From positions 1 through 24,324 of the forward strand of contig JAYKXP010000342.1 in NCBI GenBank assembly GCA_037176845.1: a stretch of 24,324 bases of DNA. Reading direction: 5' to 3'. Below, piece after piece: positions 20,871 to 24,324 of this stretch. The notes under the pieces are model-generated. The model was not told the origin of the DNA. It did no database searches and saw only the letters and a program-made list of their open reading frames with translations. A program made the position numbers and the translations under genes. Position 1 is the first letter of the stretch, and each line of letters begins with the position of its first letter. Origin of the DNA: Paramarasmius palmivorus (lineage: Eukaryota > Basidiomycota > Agaricomycetes > Agaricales > Marasmiaceae).

Positions 20871-22279
20871 TCTACTTACGTTGCGCGGGATATTGGTGGA
20901 ATTTGCGGACGGATCCATTTTGTATTGCAGTAACGAGGTGCGAGACCAATTCCCGTCGGCTCGGAGGTGTTGGTAATTGAAGTAACAAGTTGGCGAGAGG
21001 CACTTCAGAAAGAGACTGCTGAAGCTTTCTTGAAGGGGAGCACAGCCCCCAGTCGTCCTTCGTTCCCTCATTGCGTTTGACAAGGTGTCGCTCGTGCAAA
21101 ATTGGGATTACTGGCTTTTTACACCCTCTGGTCACCTACCTAAAGATCACTTGCGCAAGTAGAAAGATACCCAGTTGCCACTATCATTCGCAGGACCGAC
21201 GGTGCCCAACACGACGTCTATCGTAATCTCTGCGGACCCCAAAGCTTGCGAGAACTTCACATCGGTCTGTATCAGCATTCGTATTGACAATAATCGCCGC
21301 GAAGTACATCTACCACAAGCCATCGAAATCCACACTCTGCGCATTCGCAATCACCACTCCCAACACCTCCCGAATGTCCTTGCTCCATATCTGCGTCCCA
21401 GCGCTTCAAACCCATTTCCATCTCCAACACCGAAAGTACCCCTTCATTGTGCACGCAAGGGAAATTCGGGGTCGTGTCGTGCGGTCTACTTACACAATGA
21501 GCCATCCGTCGTTCATTCCCCAGTCCATTCTACAAAACAGCCCACGAACTCCGGCATTGTTTAGGACCCCGGTGACATGTCCATATCCATATTCGATGGT
21601 TGTACAGACTGCCTCATCTTCGTCAGGCTTATCGTCTGCAATATGAAAGCCAACATGTTTAACGAAAAGTGAGAAAAGCAATGAACACCGAAGAAACAAA
21701 TCTCCATCTAGCCTTGAGTCCTTCTCAGCCTGTGGATGCCAACACGCAGCCTCTAGTATTTGGGCGAAGAGACGTTGCGCTAAGCCCGTCTTTGTACCAA
21801 CTCACGATGGAAGTTGACGTGGATGTTCTTTGACCACCTTGCCGTCGTAAAGGCTCGAGGCTCCCCGTACAAGGTCAATACAGGAGCATTGCAGGTCGTT
21901 TATGCACCATCAGTGGTGATGGAACAGGGATGCCGTGGTTACAGAGTGAAAAGTTCCGTGTCATGTAGCGTCGTGCACTTTGGCTTAGGCTGCGAGCTGG
22001 AATTTGGCGAGTAAGTGCATTGAGCTTTGTTAAATTTTTGCGCATGCTCTACAGAAGCGACTGCACAGATTCAAAAGCTATCCACGAAGGATGTTATGAC
22101 CCGGCTTCCTTAGATTTTGGATTTTACCAGTTACTTAGATGTGTACATATGCAATCCGATCTGTAGACTAACGATAGACAAACCACGAGTCCCTGACTCC
22201 GAGTTGTGACTGTGATGATCTCTGCTTATGAAAAATAATATAAGCTTCTGTGCTTACTGACTGTCATCGTGACTGTTGC
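20871..22279. other. unresolved region, possible remains of coding sequence
   Basis: Open frames of up to 129 codons occur on both strands (21175-21564 plus; 21490-21699 minus) with fairly normal protein composition. None carries a motif I can defend. It may include the C-terminal part of the F-box gene (plus strand, to about 22014) and the N-terminal part of the CCR4-like gene. Confidence 0.35.
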
Positions 22280-23520
22280 AGTATCGTTATGGAGCGGTTA
22301 TCTGCACGTCAACTACAACCATGACGAACAAATACACTTAGTTGTCAACAGTCCTTTGAACCGAACCTCCTTCATCGTCGATACAGGGCGCAGGTTACAT
22401 TCGTTAACACCCAAGTCAATCAGCTAATGACTCCTTTACTGTGCTATGCTACAATATTCTCTTGCGAACAATACGCATAACCAAATCTCTATCCATACGT
22501 ATCCTCGAAAGGAAATGTTAGCATGGAAGTCCCGAAACAGCGTATCCTGTAGGAGAATAGAACACTATCGATTGTGACTTTGTAGGGCCTCCAAGAGGTC
22601 GACTGGGCAGCTTAAGAGAATATTCTTCTTTTGTTCCTGTGCTTGGGAAGGAGATTACAGGTGTTTACTTGCCAGCAGGGCAAAGACGATGGGAGCAGAG
22701 AAATTAGGCATACTTGAAAGGGTGTGCGGTGTTTTTTCAGGAAAATAGGTTCGTTGCTCACTTATAGCAATTGAGGAAGTGCATTGACACCGCCTCGCCT
22801 ACAAGATGACGCGGCTTCTAGAGAAAGAATTTATCGAGTACACCGACCTAGCGCAACAGCGTCAGGAACTTAGAAAACGTCCGAACGAGGTCCGTGAAAG
22901 GTACGTCGAGAGGCAACATCGCCGGTCTTGTGTCCTGATGAAAGCTTGACTCCAAAGGAAAACACATTCTCCTCGTCAACACTCATATCTTCTGGATCCC
23001 AAATATCAAAGATGTCAAGCTCGTACAAGTCGGTCATGTTGACAGAAGAGATTGCGAGGATGAGAAACGCAGGTTCTTGATACGCCTAGTCATCTTACGC
23101 CGGGATAATTTTCCAATTCTCTTCCCGACTACATTCGTGTAATGAATTCTTGTCGTCGGGGTCGGTACCAAATGACAAACCCGACTTCATGAATTGTTCG
23201 TATGGGTCTTTCACGAAGTGCGAAGAATGAACCACGACTTAGGTATCAGAAGCGCCAATGCCACCGATGGCAAAGGAACGGTTCTTGGACACATTAGTTC
23301 GCTCATTTCAATGGGGTCCTCGATTATATCTGTACGCATGCAGCTCATCTGAGAACTCAACACGATTCTTGGGGGGGAGCCGACAGCGACTACATTGAGA
23401 GGAGAGAAGGTTTTGCGGGCTTTGTTCCAATGCCCATTTCCCTACGAGTGCGTATCCCGAAGGCAAGCTTCGAAGTATGAGCATAACTTCTACCTTCGTC
23501 CTAGCCATAATGCTAAATAT
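22280..23520 (+). pseudogene. CCR4: CCR4-type deadenylase (EEP nuclease domain), frame-disrupted
   Basis: CCR4 is the poly(A)-shortening subunit of the CCR4-NOT complex: leucine-rich repeats followed by an endonuclease/exonuclease/phosphatase domain. Seen here in order: an LRR-like LHVNYNH..L remnant (22294-22340); FTVLCYNILCEQYA (22434-22478), the start of the nuclease domain; RKQRIL..DCDFVGLQEVD (about 22532-22603) with the catalytic Glu; an AKTMGAEK..LKGCAVFFRK stretch (22680-22745); LLEKEFIEYTDLAQQRQ (about 22815-22865); ILLVNTHIFW..DVKLVQ (22965-23030) holding the THxxW motif; an FNSLPD-like segment (near 23110-23135); FMNCSYGSFTKCEE (23188-23230); GVLDYI (23312-23330); and SDYIER (about 23382-23400). 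Almost every segment lies in a different frame from the last. The final catalytic SDH position reads YEC (about 23440). LRRs are mostly missing. Gene boundaries are approximate. Confidence 0.75.
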
Positions 23521-24324
23521 TGGGCCGAATTTCTTCCACGAAAACAGGGTGAAGAAATATTCTTTTTGGAGTGTAAAGCAGAATATCCAGTGACAAACAA
23601 TAATAAGAGTACAGTAACGCGTCGAAAGAATAGACGATGGAACGAATGGAAAAGCGCGGGATAAAGTCTTTAACTATGTCATAGCATGTATCCCTTTAAT
23701 AGTTGTACCGGCTCTTTCAGGGTATCCAACCCATGCACCCTGGCAGAAATTAGTCTTTGCGGGAAGTTATAAGGAAGTAGAACTGAGCGGAAATGGAAGA
23801 TCCATCAGCTAGTCTTGTACTCTGTCTCATAATCCCTCCGCCGAACAACCTCTCATCGTCCTGTACGGCCCCACAACCCCGCAATTAACCAAATGCTCCA
23901 GTTTATTGTCTCCACACAAAGAAACACCGCTTCAAATGCGGAAAAAGCCGTCTGCAAACCTCCTGTGCTGAAGAAGGCCAATAAGAGCGCTAAACAACCG
24001 ATAGCTGGTCGCTGAGGTAGAGGGTGTACGGAACGTCTACACCCGCCACCGAGTCATCGAACTTGTGATTACGCGCTTAGGGTGTCGCCACATAAAGATA
24101 GAGGTAAACGACGTATGCATGAAGGGTATTAACGCAAAGGTGAAGAAAGTTGGAAGTGTGAATCAGGAGACGTGCCACCCCCCAAGACAACTAGTTCCAG
24201 GTCCCGCTGTCGAAAGGGTCTCCATGATCAAAGAATGATGTGAGCCCCCCACACTGTAGCAATAGGCTTTTAACGTGATTCGCGAGTAGTTGGTCGTCGT
24301 CAGATGCAGCCACGACAGACGTTG
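23521..24324. other. no gene assigned
   Basis: This is the 3' flank of the CCR4-like gene up to the window end. A minus-strand hydrophobic stretch (about 24010-23850; reads IGCLALLLAFFSTGGLQTAF and onward) could be part of another membrane protein, but the frame is short and no family motif is clear. Confidence 0.35.

Noticed and set aside
21490..21699. Minus-strand frame containing a LNNAG-like stretch, as in classical short-chain dehydrogenases
   Set aside because: Only the short NNAG word fits. No upstream TGxxxGxG motif, no downstream YxxxK and no plausible exon continuation could be found, so a chance match is likely.
23850..24010. Minus-strand hydrophobic segment as a second membrane-family gene
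   Set aside because: The segment is short, broken by stops in each frame, and shows none of the conserved C-terminal motifs of the family seen at 16679-17870.
1..24324. Transposon, CRISPR, tRNA or rRNA features
   Set aside because: No transposase or reverse-transcriptase motifs, long terminal repeats, regular direct-repeat arrays or cloverleaf-like sequences were seen on reading both strands.

Overview
The window reads as genomic DNA of a filamentous basidiomycete, most likely an Agaricomycete. Genes carry many short GT-AG introns of about 42-59 bp. The gene families are ones I know from Agaricomycetes: an ANK/RCC1/BTB protein, a Ctr copper transporter, a class B flavin monooxygenase, an expanded multi-pass membrane family, F-box proteins, and dihydroflavonol-reductase-like SDRs. 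I see no rRNA, tRNA, CRISPR or bacterial features. No species can be named from the sequence alone.

Layout, left to right. About 337-5987 (+): a large ankyrin-RCC1-double BTB protein of the IBtk/Btb3 type. Its 3' half is clean; its 5' half is crossed by many small frame breaks and a 23-G homopolymer patch. 6172-6887 (-): an intact four-exon Ctr copper transporter, convergent with the previous gene. 7142-9768 (+): a Baeyer-Villiger/FMO-type monooxygenase, divergent from the transporter across a 254-bp shared promoter that holds a perfect inverted repeat; it carries in-frame stops, an apparent 40-residue deletion and altered cofactor motifs. 9981-11144 (+): an intact five-exon single-pass membrane protein with a 9-nt micro-exon. 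12130-13477 (-): an intact seven-exon NAD(P)-dependent SDR. 14090-15473 (-) and 18849-20232 (-): two further copies of that SDR, progressively more broken. 16679 to about 17870 (-): a disrupted Agaricomycete multi-pass membrane protein lying between SDR copies 2 and 3. About 20609-20870 (+): an F-box fragment. About 22280-23520 (+): a disrupted CCR4-type deadenylase.

Functionally, the middle of the window (monooxygenase, SDR family, membrane proteins) could be a small oxidoreductase cluster acting on a ketone or aromatic substrate. That is inference from gene families only. The flanking genes (BTB adaptor, copper uptake, mRNA deadenylation, F-box) are housekeeping or regulatory and need not be linked to it.

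The main caution is that intact genes alternate with genes broken by one-base, often homopolymer, indels. Either the window is a lightly polished long-read contig, or it holds real pseudogenes. I separate lesions that look like sequencing noise from those that look biological.
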